A DNA stretch of 64,000 nt from Citricoccus alkalitolerans (GCF_039528175.1 NZ_BAAALH010000002.1:248001-312000), one strand, 5' to 3'; numbered from the stretch's first letter, positions 16,458 to 28,636 are shown. Numbers and translations: made by a program. The notes: a model not told the origin generated them from the sequence alone.

Positions 16458-18167
16458 CTATTTGGAGACTTTGCCCATGGTGTTGGCGATGGATGTGGTG
16501 AACAGGGGCTTGGTGAGGAACCAGGCCGCGGCGATGACCACCAGTGACACCAGGAAGATGACCAGGCCCCACCAATCCGTGGCTTCCCGGGAGGTGTACA
16601 TGTGGTTCAGGTTGGCCAGGGCCCCGGTGAAGAACACCAGGAACACGTGCACCACCGTGAAGCCCACGAAGTAGAGCATCACCGGGAAATGCGTGGCCCG
16701 CGCCCACTCGACCGGATAGATCTTGTTCAGCCTCTCCGCGTTGTCCGGCCACCAGGTCGAGAACCGGATCCCGGACAGGATCGCCAGCGGGGCCGCGATG
16801 AAGACCGTGACGAAATACGCCACCACCTGCAGGGCGTTGTAGTGCACCCACCCGTTCTCCGTCGGCCAGTCCAACGAGGCGTACTGGATCGCCCCGGAGA
16901 GCATGTTCGGGAACACGTCCCAGTCCGTGGGCACAATACGCATCCAATGCCCCGTGAGGACCAGCAGGATCACGAAGATCAGCCCGTTGAGGACCCAGAG
17001 CACGTCCAGGGACTGGTGCAGCCACTGCGTCAGGGACACCTTCTTCGGGGTGTTCCCCTTCGGGGAGAAGAACGAGCCCTTCTTCGCCGTCCAGTAGCCC
17101 GGGGGTTTGCGCTCGTTGCGGACCTGCAGGCCGGTGCGGATGATCAACACGATCAGGAACATGTTGAAGAAGTGCTGCCAGCCCATCCACCACGGCATGC
17201 CCTCCGGGGCCGCCTCCAACTGGGTGGAATGACCGTCATAGGTGGCGATGAACTCCTGGACGCCCTCCAGGGTCCGCAGCCACCGGGCACCCAACACCAC
17301 GGCGACGGCCACGACCACCAGGGAGCCGATGATCACGGCGGGCTTGACCCACGGGCGCTCCGGCTTCGGCGGGGTTGCCGCACCGGCCGGACCCGGCGTT
17401 CCTGCCGCACCGGTCGAGCCCATCCTGCCCGCCGGTCGGTTGGCCGAGGCGGTCCGAGTGGCGGTTCCGGACGTGGGGGCGGTGCTGGTCGCAGCGGGGT
17501 TTGCGGTCGTAGCGGAGGGGACCGTGGCCGGCGGCGTGGAGCCGGTCGAGGCGGTGGCCGCCGGGGTGGAAGCAGCCGCCGGACCGGCGGCGGGGGCGCC
17601 ACCCATACGGGTCTTGGCCGGAGCCGGGGTCCCTCCCATCCGTTTCTTCGGGACCGCTGCCGCTTCGCCGGCCCCGGGCACCGGAGCCTCGGACGCCTGC
17701 ACCGCCTGGTCGGCCGCCGGGGTGGCGGCTCGGGCCGCCGGAGCGCCGCCCATGCGACGCTTCGATGCGCCACCAGCCGGAACATCCGGCACGTTCGCAG
17801 CGGTCGTGGCTGCCGTTGGCCCACCTGCGGCTGGCTGATGGGCCGGTGTCTCCGGGCCCGCCGGTGACCCGTCCTGTCCGATGGCAGCGGCCGTCGTGGC
17901 GGCTGCGGCTGGAGCCGGTGCGCTGCCCATCCGGCGCTTTCGCGTCGGTGCTGACGGGGCCGCAGCAGCGGGGGCCGGGACCGTTGACGCCGGTTCCGAT
18001 TGCTCCGCGGCTCCCGTACCTGTGCCCCCTGACTCCGGCACCTGGTCCTCCAACGAGGCCGGGACGTCCTGGTCGGTGGTCCGGGCCTCGGGCTGTCTGG
18101 CCGGCGGTGTATATCCGGCCATGCGGCGCCGTGCCGGAGGCTGTCCCGGGTTCTGCTCGCTGCTCAT
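16458..18167 (-). CDS. b-type cytochrome with long repetitive N-terminal tail
   Basis: A 569-residue membrane protein. The start ATG 18167 has GAAGGAC upstream; an ATG at 18197 lacks a ribosome site. Residues 1-270 are disordered, rich in Ala, Pro, Thr and Gly. A basic motif of the form [KR][KRT]RMG[GS]xP recurs in it near residues 76, 136, 174 and 185, with weaker forms near 14 and 248. The rest has about six membrane helices (about 277-294, 331-345, 390-406, 446-465, 495-514, 533-551) with several histidines that could bind heme b (WQHFF, LTGHWM, ATHFP, VVHVF), like cytochrome b561/Ni-Fe-hydrogenase cytochrome b. It sits between etfBA and an acyl-CoA dehydrogenase. I infer a quinone-side electron outlet for ETF; there is no iron-sulfur motif. 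Confidence 0.8.
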   Translation of the reverse strand: MSSEQNPGQPPARRRMAGYTPPARQPEARTTDQDVPASLEDQVPESGGTGTGAAEQSEPASTVPAPAAAAPSAPTRKRRMGSAPAPAAAATTAAAIGQDGSPAGPETPAHQPAAGGPTAATTAANVPDVPAGGASKRRMGGAPAARAATPAADQAVQASEAPVPGAGEAAAVPKKRMGGTPAPAKTRMGGAPAAGPAAASTPAATASTGSTPPATVPSATTANPAATSTAPTSGTATRTASANRPAGRMGSTGAAGTPGPAGAATPPKPERPWVKPAVIIGSLVVVAVAVVLGARWLRTLEGVQEFIATYDGHSTQLEAAPEGMPWWMGWQHFFNMFLIVLIIRTGLQVRNERKPPGYWTAKKGSFFSPKGNTPKKVSLTQWLHQSLDVLWVLNGLIFVILLVLTGHWMRIVPTDWDVFPNMLSGAIQYASLDWPTENGWVHYNALQVVAYFVTVFIAAPLAILSGIRFSTWWPDNAERLNKIYPVEWARATHFPVMLYFVGFTVVHVFLVFFTGALANLNHMYTSREATDWWGLVIFLVSLVVIAAAWFLTKPLFTTSIANTMGKVSK

Positions 18168-18296
18168 GGTGGTATTCAGTCCTTCAGAAGGGATCATGAC
18201 GGTGCGCCAGATGCGCCGGGGAGGAAGCGGCCGGATCGGCCTACGCCACCCGCAAGCCTTAATGGCTTAATGGTCTGCAGGCGGGCGGCGCGGGGA

Positions 18297-19286
18297 TCAG
18301 TTGCGGCGCTTGCCGATCTCCTCGATCAGCTGCGGGACCACGGTGAACACGTCCCCGACGATCCCGAAGTCCGCGATCTCGAAGATCGGGGCATCCTCGT
18401 CCTTGTTGATCGCGATGATCGTCTTGGACGTCTGCATCCCGGACCGGTGCTGGATGGCTCCGGAGATCCCCAAGGCCACGTACAACTGCGGGGTCACCGT
18501 CACACCGGTCTGACCGACCTGGTAGGACTGCGGCACATAGCCGGCATCGACCGCCGCACGGGATGCCCCCACCGCCGCGCCGAGCACATCGGCCAGGTCC
18601 TCGACCACGGAGAAGGCCTCCTTCGAGCCCACCCCACGACCGCCGGAGACCACGGCCTTGGCCCCGCGCAGCGCGGGACGCTCCGAGGTGGCCGGGGCCT
18701 CACTGGCCGAATCGATCACGGCCCCCTTCGCGGTCTGTGTGGACACCGATGCCGTCGTGACCCCCGGGGAGGCCACCGCCTCAGCACGAGCCTCGATCGA
18801 ACCGGGGCGCACGGTGGCGATCATCAGGCCCCCCTCGACGGTGGACTCGGTGGTGAAGTCCCCACCGAACACCGCATGGGACGCGACGACCTCCTGGCCC
18901 TCCTCGTCATAGGCGATGCCGACGACATCGCTCGCCACCGACCCACCGGTTACGATCGCCAGACGCCCGGCCACGGCCTTGGAGTCATTCGTGGCGGAGG
19001 TCAACACGACCGGTGCCGAGAACGCCTGCACCGCATCGGCCAGGGCGCCGACGGCGGCGGACCCCAACTCGGTAGCCGCGGACTCCGACTCGGCCAGGTA
19101 GACCTGTGCTGCCCCCAGGGCTCCCAGCTCGGCGACCAGGTTCCCGGACTGGCCGGGGGCGGTCACCGCCACCGCCACGGGGTTCCCCAAGCCGGCAGCG
19201 GCGCCCAGCAGGCCCGCCGCCGTGGACTTCGGGGCCCCCTGCGCGGTGGTCTCGATCAGGACCAGTACATTTCCAACATTCGCCAT
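18297..19286 (-). CDS. etfA: electron transfer flavoprotein subunit alpha
   Basis: The FAD-binding ETF subunit, 329 residues, which collects electrons from acyl-CoA dehydrogenases. The C-terminal FAD domain shows VSGGRGVGSKEAF, PQSYQVGQTGVTVTPQLYVALGISGAIQH and AINKDEDAPIFEIADFGIVGD. The N-terminal half is the Ala/Gly-rich alpha/beta domain. The ATG at 19286 has GAAGGAAG upstream. It follows etfB by 64 bases, and the cytochrome gene begins 129 bases downstream. All are on the minus strand, which suggests a shared transcript with the valine genes. Confidence 0.96.
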   Translation of the reverse strand: MANVGNVLVLIETTAQGAPKSTAAGLLGAAAGLGNPVAVAVTAPGQSGNLVAELGALGAAQVYLAESESAATELGSAAVGALADAVQAFSAPVVLTSATNDSKAVAGRLAIVTGGSVASDVVGIAYDEEGQEVVASHAVFGGDFTTESTVEGGLMIATVRPGSIEARAEAVASPGVTTASVSTQTAKGAVIDSASEAPATSERPALRGAKAVVSGGRGVGSKEAFSVVEDLADVLGAAVGASRAAVDAGYVPQSYQVGQTGVTVTPQLYVALGISGAIQHRSGMQTSKTIIAINKDEDAPIFEIADFGIVGDVFTVVPQLIEEIGKRRN

Positions 19287-19350
19287 GTGCGTGCTTCCTT
19301 CAGCTCAAAAGTCTCGTGCGGTTCTCAGATCAGATCAGGGCTCGCCGGGC

Positions 19351-20133
19351 TCAGATGAGCCGGTTCGTGGCCAGGAACTCGGCCAGCTGTGCCGCAGCAG
19401 TGCCATCATCGGCAACCTTCGGCCCGGCCTCCTTCGGCGGGCGGGCAGCGGCGGAGACCATCACCGACCGAACCGAGGCGGCCTCCGGGCCGGCCTGGAT
19501 GCCCAGGTCCGTCAACGACCAGTTCTCCAACGGCTTCTTCTTCGCCGCCATGATTCCCTTGAAATTCGGGAACCTCGGCTCGGCCGTCTTCTCCGTCACC
19601 GAGACCACCGCCGGGTAACCGGAGGAGACCTGCAGGGCACCGCCGTCCACCACAGCCTCACCGGAGACCTTGTCCACGGCGATCTGGATCTTGTCCAGGC
19701 CCGGCAGCACCGGCAACCCCAGTACCTCGGCGACCATGGCCGGGATCATCCCGCCCCGACCATCCGTGGCCTCGTTGCCCGCCACCACCAGATCGACGCC
19801 CCCGACCTTCTCGATCGCTGCGGCCAGCACCCGCGCCGTCTGAACCATATCCGACCCGGCCAAAGCCGCATCACTGACCAGGACTGCGGAGTCCGCGCCC
19901 ATCGACAGCAGCTTCCGCAGCGTCTTCGTGGCTTCCTCCGGACCCATCGTGACCACCACGATCTCGGTGTCCTTGTTCTCGTCCTTGAACGCCAGCGCGT
20001 TCTCCAACGCCCGCTCATTGATCTCATCCGGCACCGGCTCCGACGCGGCACGGTCCAAAAGCCCCGACTCCAGATCGATCTTCCGATCCGACCAGGTATC
20101 CGGAACCTGCTTCGCCAATACGACAACCTTCAT
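19351..20133 (-). CDS. etfB: electron transfer flavoprotein subunit beta
   Basis: The AMP-binding ETF subunit, 260 residues. It starts MKVVVLAKQVPDTWSDRKID at ATG 20133, with GAGGAGAG upstream; a longer open frame above has no ribosome site. Family signatures are PDEINERALENALAFKDE, VVVTMGPEEATKTLRKLLSMGAD and VAGNEATDGRGGMIPAMVAEVLGLP. It is the first gene of the long minus-strand run that continues through etfA, the cytochrome and valine catabolism. A paired palindrome lies 48-73 bases upstream of its start and probably controls this run. Confidence 0.96.
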   Translation of the reverse strand: MKVVVLAKQVPDTWSDRKIDLESGLLDRAASEPVPDEINERALENALAFKDENKDTEIVVVTMGPEEATKTLRKLLSMGADSAVLVSDAALAGSDMVQTARVLAAAIEKVGGVDLVVAGNEATDGRGGMIPAMVAEVLGLPVLPGLDKIQIAVDKVSGEAVVDGGALQVSSGYPAVVSVTEKTAEPRFPNFKGIMAAKKKPLENWSLTDLGIQAGPEAASVRSVMVSAAARPPKEAGPKVADDGTAAAQLAEFLATNRLI

Positions 20134-20180
20134 GGAGCGCTCTCCTCGACACGGGGTGATTTTCGATCTGCGGACCAAGG

Positions 20181-20206
20181 TACTAGGGCGCCCTAGTAAT
20201 TACTAG
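20181..20206. promoter_or_regulatory. overlapping palindromes upstream of etfB
   Basis: An 18-base perfect palindrome TACTAGGGCGCCCTAGTA (20181-20198) overlaps a 14-base perfect palindrome CTAGTAATTACTAG (20193-20206). Seen together they give three copies of the half-site TACTAG in alternating orientation. CTAG is rare in GC-rich genomes, so this is very unlikely to be chance. It lies 48-73 bases above the etfB start and about 160 bases above the divergent thioesterase gene. A dimeric repressor of the TetR or MarR type is the likely reader. Its gene is not identified. Confidence 0.75.
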
Positions 20207-20364
20207 GTCTTCCAATCGATTGAGTGTGAAGGCAAGATCAGTAGTTCTATGGAAAGTGGTCACTGCTACTCTGCCGAAAGGCCGCCCGGACCATCCCGGA
20301 TCGGTCTGATCAACTTTCAGACGCGAAGCAACCAGTCGTTCGCATCTACGCCGAGGAGTCCTTG

Positions 20365-20880
20365 ATGGCCGTTGTCAATGCCGTTCCGAGCGCTGAAGAA
20401 GTCCTCCACGTTCCGGTGTCCTGGACAGACGAAGTCCACCAGGACTGGATCGACAGGAATGGGCACATGAACATCCGTCACTATCTGGACCTTGGCGGCT
20501 TGTCGACGGACCAGATCGTCCGTGAGCTGGGCATCGACGACGACTACCGCGCCGACCGCCGCATGGGTGTCTTCACGGCAGAGCAGCACCTGACCTATCT
20601 GCAGGAGATGCACCTCGGCACGCCCGTCACTGCCCATGTCCGGATCCTGGAACGCAGTTCCAAGGTCTGTCACCTCGTCGCCCTGATCATGGACCGCGAG
20701 AAGGACCTGCTCGCCTGCATTTTCGAGACCGTCCTGGTGCACGTCGACCTGGACAGCCGTCGCGGCGTGGAGTTCCCCGACGACGTAGCCACGGCTTATG
20801 ACCGCCTTCTCGCGGCTGACCAGGCCAGCTATTCCTGGCCGGCCCCGGTCTGCGGCATCATGGGCCCCCGCGCACGCTAG
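20365..20880 (+). CDS. acyl-CoA thioesterase, 4HBT hotdog family
   Basis: A 171-residue hotdog thioesterase. The pattern VSWTDEVHQDWIDRNGHMNIRHYLDLGG near residues 19-46 matches the 4-hydroxybenzoyl-CoA thioesterase/FcbC type, with the acidic residue and HMN motif in the active-site turn, followed by FTAEQHLTYLQEMHLGTPVTAHVRILERSSK. The start is ATG 20365 with GAGGAG eight bases upstream; a TTG immediately before it is less likely. It is transcribed away from etfB and is followed 122 bases later by an acyl-CoA synthetase on the same strand. Thioesterase and synthetase may together tune the acyl-CoA pool. Substrate unknown. Confidence 0.85.
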   Translation: MAVVNAVPSAEEVLHVPVSWTDEVHQDWIDRNGHMNIRHYLDLGGLSTDQIVRELGIDDDYRADRRMGVFTAEQHLTYLQEMHLGTPVTAHVRILERSSKVCHLVALIMDREKDLLACIFETVLVHVDLDSRRGVEFPDDVATAYDRLLAADQASYSWPAPVCGIMGPRAR

Positions 20881-21002
20881 CCACGCGGCATCTCACCAAG
20901 CCGCCCACACAGCTCGATCCTTGACCGGATCCCCCTGTGGGAGACGTCGCCACATCAGTAGTCTGGCGTCACACTTCATCCCGTGACTGAGAGAGGTCCC
21001 CC

Positions 21003-22745
21003 ATGACGCAGTCCGCCGCCGATACCTTCCGGCAGGCCCGTGACCAGCTCCTGGCCTGCCGGACCGATCCGGACCAGGCCCACGCATCCTTCACCTGGCC
21101 CCGCTTCGAGCAGTTCAACTTCGCGGCGGACTGGATCGATGACATCGCCTCAGGGCCCCGAGCCGACCAGCCGGCTGTGGTGATTGTCGAGGAGGACGGC
21201 AGTGCAGAACGGCGCAGCTACGTCGACCTCTCGCAGCGTTCCCATCAGGTCGCCGCGTGGCTCACGGCACTCGGCGTCCAGCGGGGCGATCGGGCCATCG
21301 TGATGCTCGGCAACCAGATCGAGCTCTGGGAGGTCATGCTGGCATGCTTCCGCCTGGGTGCCCCGGTGATCCCTTCGACCGTGATGTTGGGAGCCTCCGA
21401 TCTGGCAGACCGCATCGAGAGGGGCAAGGCCTCCTGGGTGGTCACCACCGGCGCCGAGACACCCAAGTTCGACGATGTCCCGGGCGGGTTCCAGATCATC
21501 CAGATCGGCGAGCGCACCGACGGCTCGTCAACGCGGCGACCGGTCCACGACTGGGATGACTCCTTCAACGCCCCCACACGGTTCCAGCTCAACGAACCGA
21601 CGGCCGCCGACGAAACGCTGCTGCTCTACTTCACCTCCGGCACCACGTCGAAGGCGAAGCTCGTGGAGCACACCCACACGTCCTACCCGGTCGGCCATCT
21701 GTCCACGATGTACTGGATCGGCCTCGAACCCGGCGACGTGCACCTGAACGTGGCCTCCCCGGGGTGGGCCAAACATGCCTGGTCCAACTTCTTCGCGCCC
21801 TTCATCGCCGAGGCCACCGTGTTCCTCTACAACTACGGACGGTTCGACGCCTCGGCACTCATGAGTCAGATGGAGAAGGAGTGCGTCACCAGTTTCTGCG
21901 CGCCACCCACCGTCTGGCGGATGCTGATCCAGGCCGACCTCACCCAGCTCAAGACCCCTCCGACCAAGGTGGTGGCCGCAGGAGAACCGCTGAACCCCGA
22001 GATCATCGCCCAGGTCGAGAAGGCCTGGGGAACCCAGATCCGCGACGGGTTCGGACAGACAGAGTCCACCCTGCAGGTCGCCAACACCCCGGGACAGCCT
22101 GTCCGGCCGGGAGCCATGGGACGGCCACTACCCGGTTACGATGTCGTCCTCATCGACCCGGACACCGGTGCCGAAGCACCCGACACCGGAGAACTGTGCC
22201 TCCGGCTGGACCCGCGGCCGGTCGGGTTGACCGTCGGGTATTGGGGAGACCCCGAGCGGACGGCTGAGGCCTTCCGCGACGGCGTCTACCACACGGGCGA
22301 CATCGTCAGCCGTGACACCGATGGAGTCATCACCTACGTGGGCCGCAACGACGACGTCTTCAAGGCCTCCGACTACCGGCTCTCCCCCTTCGAGCTCGAA
22401 TCCGCCGTCATCGAGCACCCGGCGGTGGCCGAGGTCGCCGTGGTGCCCTCCCCGGATCCGCTCCGACTCGCGGTGCCCAAGGCCTACGTCCGCTTGGCGG
22501 AGGGCTGGGAGCCGAACGAGGAGACGGCCCGAGCTATCCTCCAGCACTGCCGGGAGCACCTCGCTCCGTACAAGCGCATCCGCCGCCTTGAGTTTCACGA
22601 TCTGCCCAAGACCATCTCCGGAAAGATCCGCCGCGTGGAACTGCGGCGTCGGGAGACCGAGGTCCATCCCGACGGCGGCGCCGCGCCATCCGTAGCTGCC
22701 CACGGCTCTGCGGCAATCGAGTACACCGACGCACTGCTGCGCTGA
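21003..22745 (+). CDS. AMP-forming acyl-CoA synthetase
   Basis: A 580-residue ANL-family adenylating enzyme that makes an acyl-AMP and then an acyl-CoA. The P-loop-like YFTSGTTSKAKLVEH near residue 210 and the GFGQTES core motif near 345 are present. So are the hinge region YHTGDIVSRDTDGVITYVGRNDDVFK near 430, and KTISGKIRRVELR with the catalytic lysine near 540. The form PGWAKHAWSNFFAPF is typical of acetyl- and medium-chain acyl-CoA synthetases. The ATG at 21003 follows GAGAGAGG. The stop lies directly at an N run. The carboxylic acid used is not known. Confidence 0.9.
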   Translation: MTQSAADTFRQARDQLLACRTDPDQAHASFTWPRFEQFNFAADWIDDIASGPRADQPAVVIVEEDGSAERRSYVDLSQRSHQVAAWLTALGVQRGDRAIVMLGNQIELWEVMLACFRLGAPVIPSTVMLGASDLADRIERGKASWVVTTGAETPKFDDVPGGFQIIQIGERTDGSSTRRPVHDWDDSFNAPTRFQLNEPTAADETLLLYFTSGTTSKAKLVEHTHTSYPVGHLSTMYWIGLEPGDVHLNVASPGWAKHAWSNFFAPFIAEATVFLYNYGRFDASALMSQMEKECVTSFCAPPTVWRMLIQADLTQLKTPPTKVVAAGEPLNPEIIAQVEKAWGTQIRDGFGQTESTLQVANTPGQPVRPGAMGRPLPGYDVVLIDPDTGAEAPDTGELCLRLDPRPVGLTVGYWGDPERTAEAFRDGVYHTGDIVSRDTDGVITYVGRNDDVFKASDYRLSPFELESAVIEHPAVAEVAVVPSPDPLRLAVPKAYVRLAEGWEPNEETARAILQHCREHLAPYKRIRRLEFHDLPKTISGKIRRVELRRRETEVHPDGGAAPSVAAHGSAAIEYTDALLR

Positions 22746-22769
22746 NNNNNNNNNNNNNNNNNNNNNNNN
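22746..22769. other. assembly gap (24 N)
   Basis: A run of N directly after the acyl-CoA synthetase stop, between two convergent genes. A terminator would be expected here; the hidden length is unknown. Confidence 0.95.
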
Positions 22770-22806
22770 CGGGTCCGGGCCTCCGTCACCTCCGCGTCGT
22801 AGGGGT

Positions 22807-23622
22807 TCACCCCATGATCCGACGCGCCTGCCGCAGGATCGGTTCGTCCACCATGCGCCCGCGGAACCGGAAGACTCCCGGCTGCGCCTCGGCCTCGGCC
22901 AGCACGGCACGGGCCCACTCGGATTCCTCGGCACTCGGTGCGTAGGCCTCCCGGATCACCGACGCCTGTGACGGGTGGATGCAGGCGGTCGCGGTGAAGC
23001 CGGAGGCCACCGCATCCTCGGCCTCCGCCCGCAGCCCAACGAGGTCGGCGATGTCCATGAACACCGTGTCCACCGCCACCTTCCCGGCGGCATTGGCGGC
23101 CACCAGCACCCGGGACCGGGCATAGCGGGCCACCTCGCGGTACTGGCCGGCGCGCAGGCCCTCGGCGAAGCGACTCGACTTGCCGGCCATGGACGCCACC
23201 AGGTCCTCGGCACCCCACATCAGCGCGACGACGGCCGGGTGCCGGGCGATCTCGTATGCCCGCTCCACACCGGCGGCCGTCTCACACAGGGCAACGACGG
23301 AGTAGCCGGCCTCATGCAGATGGTCCAGCTGGGCAGGATCCTCCACCTTGGCAACCATGAGCACTCGATACGGGCCGCCGGCCAGAGCGACCAGGTCCAG
23401 CTCATGCTCTCGGGCCGTCTCGCTGCCGACCGGGTTGACCCGCACGATGGTCGTGGCGGGGTCCAGCGATGACGCGACCACGTACCCCCGCGCCGCAGCC
23501 TTGTCCGGCGGTGCGACCGCGTCCTCCAGGTCGAGGATCACAGCGTCGGCTGCGGCGGCCGCCTTGGCGTACCGGTCGGGCCGATCAGCCGGACAGAAGA
23601 GGATGGACGGCCCGAGATTCAC
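22807..23622 (-). CDS. CitE-like HpcH/HpaI-family CoA-ester lyase
   Basis: A 271-residue TIM-barrel lyase/aldolase of the citrate lyase beta-subunit-like (CitE) family. Motifs: SILFCPADRPDRYAKA at the start, VILDLEDAV (28-36) with Mg-binding acids, RVNPVGSE, ALCETAAGVERA, MWGAEDLV and CIHPSQASVI. It starts at GTG 23622, overlapping the MaoC stop as GTGA, and is the last gene of the carboxylase operon. The M. tuberculosis Rv2498c region has the same combination of CitE-like, MaoC-like, biotin carboxylase and carboxyltransferase genes. That suggests cleavage of a 3-hydroxy-3-methylglutaryl-CoA or related 3-hydroxyacyl-CoA in leucine breakdown. A citramalyl- or malyl-CoA lyase role is the main alternative. 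Confidence 0.88.
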   Translation of the reverse strand: MNLGPSILFCPADRPDRYAKAAAAADAVILDLEDAVAPPDKAAARGYVVASSLDPATTIVRVNPVGSETAREHELDLVALAGGPYRVLMVAKVEDPAQLDHLHEAGYSVVALCETAAGVERAYEIARHPAVVALMWGAEDLVASMAGKSSRFAEGLRAGQYREVARYARSRVLVAANAAGKVAVDTVFMDIADLVGLRAEAEDAVASGFTATACIHPSQASVIREAYAPSAEESEWARAVLAEAEAQPGVFRFRGRMVDEPILRQARRIMG

Positions 23623-24112
23623 GATTCTCCCTCGGCCGCAAGCATTTCCGGGGAGACCTGCATGAGCGTCGACCGCTTCGCCACGGCCACCACCACCCCG
23701 TCCTGGTTGCGTGCTGTGTGGTGGAACTCCACGATCCCCTGGTGTGGACGGGACTTCGAACGCCGCTTCCCCATGATCAGGGTCTCCGCGTACAGGGTGT
23801 CCCCGTGCCGCATGGGCGCCGGGAACGTCACCTCACTGAAACCGAGGTTGGCCACGATGGTCCCCTGGGTCAACTGCGCCACGGACAGTCCGACCAGCGT
23901 GGAGAGGGTGAACATGCTGTTGACCAGCGGTTCTCCGAACTCGGTGTCCGCGGACCATGCCGCATCCAGGTGCAGGGCCTGGGCGTTCATGGTCTGGGTG
24001 GTGAACAGGACGTTGTCCGCCTCGGTCACCGTGCGTCCGGGGCTGTGGACGTAGACGGCGCCCTCCTCCATCTCGTCGAAGTACAGTCCTCGCTGGACGA
24101 TGCGCTTCTCAC

Positions 24113-24116
<4 letters not shown>
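23619..24116 (-). CDS. MaoC-family enoyl-CoA hydratase-like protein
   Basis: A 165-residue hotdog-fold MaoC-like dehydratase. The segment TVTEADNVLFTTQTMNAQALHLD (about 29-51) carries the N...H pair typical of the mesaconyl/3-methylglutaconyl branch. It is followed by FGEPLVNSMFTLSTLVGLSVAQLT and GFSEVTFPAPMRHGDTLYAET. The ATG at 24116 overlaps the carboxylase stop as ATGA, and its stop overlaps the lyase GTG, so the three are translationally coupled. Likely role: hydration of the enoyl-CoA formed after carboxylation of 3-methylcrotonyl-CoA. The precise substrate is inferred from the operon only. Confidence 0.87.
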
Positions 24117-26206
<2,090 letters not shown>

Positions 26207-26211
26207 CACGA

Positions 26212-27795
<1,584 letters not shown>

Positions 27796-27814
27796 CGGCA
27801 GTGCCGTCCTTTGG

Positions 27815-27856
27815 GTTAGCAATCAGTAACTAGAAATAGGTTATCGGTCAGTAACC
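27815..27856. promoter_or_regulatory. paired operator sites between accD1 and tetR
   Basis: Two related inverted repeats: GTTAGCAATCAGTAAC (27815-27830) and GGTTATCGGTCAGTAACC (27839-27856). Both follow GTTA-N8-TAAC and share TCAGTAAC, with 24 bases between equivalent positions. They lie in the 124-base space between the divergent carboxyltransferase and TetR genes, so the TetR protein is the probable ligand and controls both directions. Confidence 0.7.
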
Positions 27857-27919
27857 GAAGTTGTCTATGCTGGGTAGCATCCGGCAACAGGAACTCCAGC
27901 AACCACGGGATGGGGCACG

Positions 27920-28636
27920 ATGACGGCAACCTGGCGGGCCACCCAGAAGGCCAATCGACGCACGGCCCTGATGGAATCGGCGGCACGGCTCTTCGCCGAG
28001 CGCGGCTTCGCGGCGGTCTCCACCACAGAGCTGGGCGAGGCGGTGGGCATGAGTGGCCCCGCGCTCTACAAGCACTTCGCCAGCAAGGATGCCCTGCTGG
28101 CCGAGATCCTCGTGGATGCCTCGGAACGGCTCCTGGCGGGATGCCGGGCCATCCTGGCGGAGGCCGAGTCCGAGGACAGGGTGACAGACCCGGCCCAGAC
28201 CCTGGAAAGACTGGTCCGCTTTCACCTGGAATTCGCCACCACGGACCCGGACGTCATCCGCATCCAGGACAGAGAACTGCCCTCCCTCGCCCCCAAGGAC
28301 AACCAGTCGGTGCGTCGGCTGCAGCGTGAATACGTCCAACTATGGGACGCGGTTTTGTCTGGACTGCGCCCCGAGCTCGACGACGGCGAGCGCCAGGTTC
28401 GCCTCCTGGGCACCTTCGGCCTGCTCAACTCCACGCCCCACAGTGCCGGCCCGACGCCCATCCGCGCCACCAGGACCGCAGACGGCCAGCACGCCGGCGA
28501 TATTCTGGCCGGTATGGCCCTGCGATCCCTGACCGGAGGGGAACCCCTCCACCAGACTGGAGGCCACACGGGCCAGACCGGCACCCCGAGGGCACCGGCC
28601 CCCGCCTCCCTCGACCACCACGGAGCATCCGCATGA
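27920..28636 (+). CDS. TetR-family regulator of the carboxylase operon
   Basis: A 238-residue TetR regulator. The helix-turn-helix is AARLFAERGFAAVSTTELGEAVGMSGPALYKHFASKDALLAEI (about 21-63). The ligand-binding part follows, with LERLVRFHLEFATTDPDVIRIQDRELPSL and LLGTFGLLNSTPHS, and a polar tail from about 205. Its position divergent from accD1 and its size match the regulator found beside the mycobacterial leucine operon (Rv2506-like). It probably represses accD1-accA1-maoC-citE until a branched acyl-CoA binds. Its stop overlaps the start of the Nudix gene. Confidence 0.9.
   Translation: MTATWRATQKANRRTALMESAARLFAERGFAAVSTTELGEAVGMSGPALYKHFASKDALLAEILVDASERLLAGCRAILAEAESEDRVTDPAQTLERLVRFHLEFATTDPDVIRIQDRELPSLAPKDNQSVRRLQREYVQLWDAVLSGLRPELDDGERQVRLLGTFGLLNSTPHSAGPTPIRATRTADGQHAGDILAGMALRSLTGGEPLHQTGGHTGQTGTPRAPAPASLDHHGASA

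Noticed and set aside
16369..17193. N-terminal extension of the acyl-CoA dehydrogenase
   Set aside because: The frame is open only because it lies across the cytochrome gene; the AAAGGAC-supported ATG at 16368 gives the normal enzyme length.
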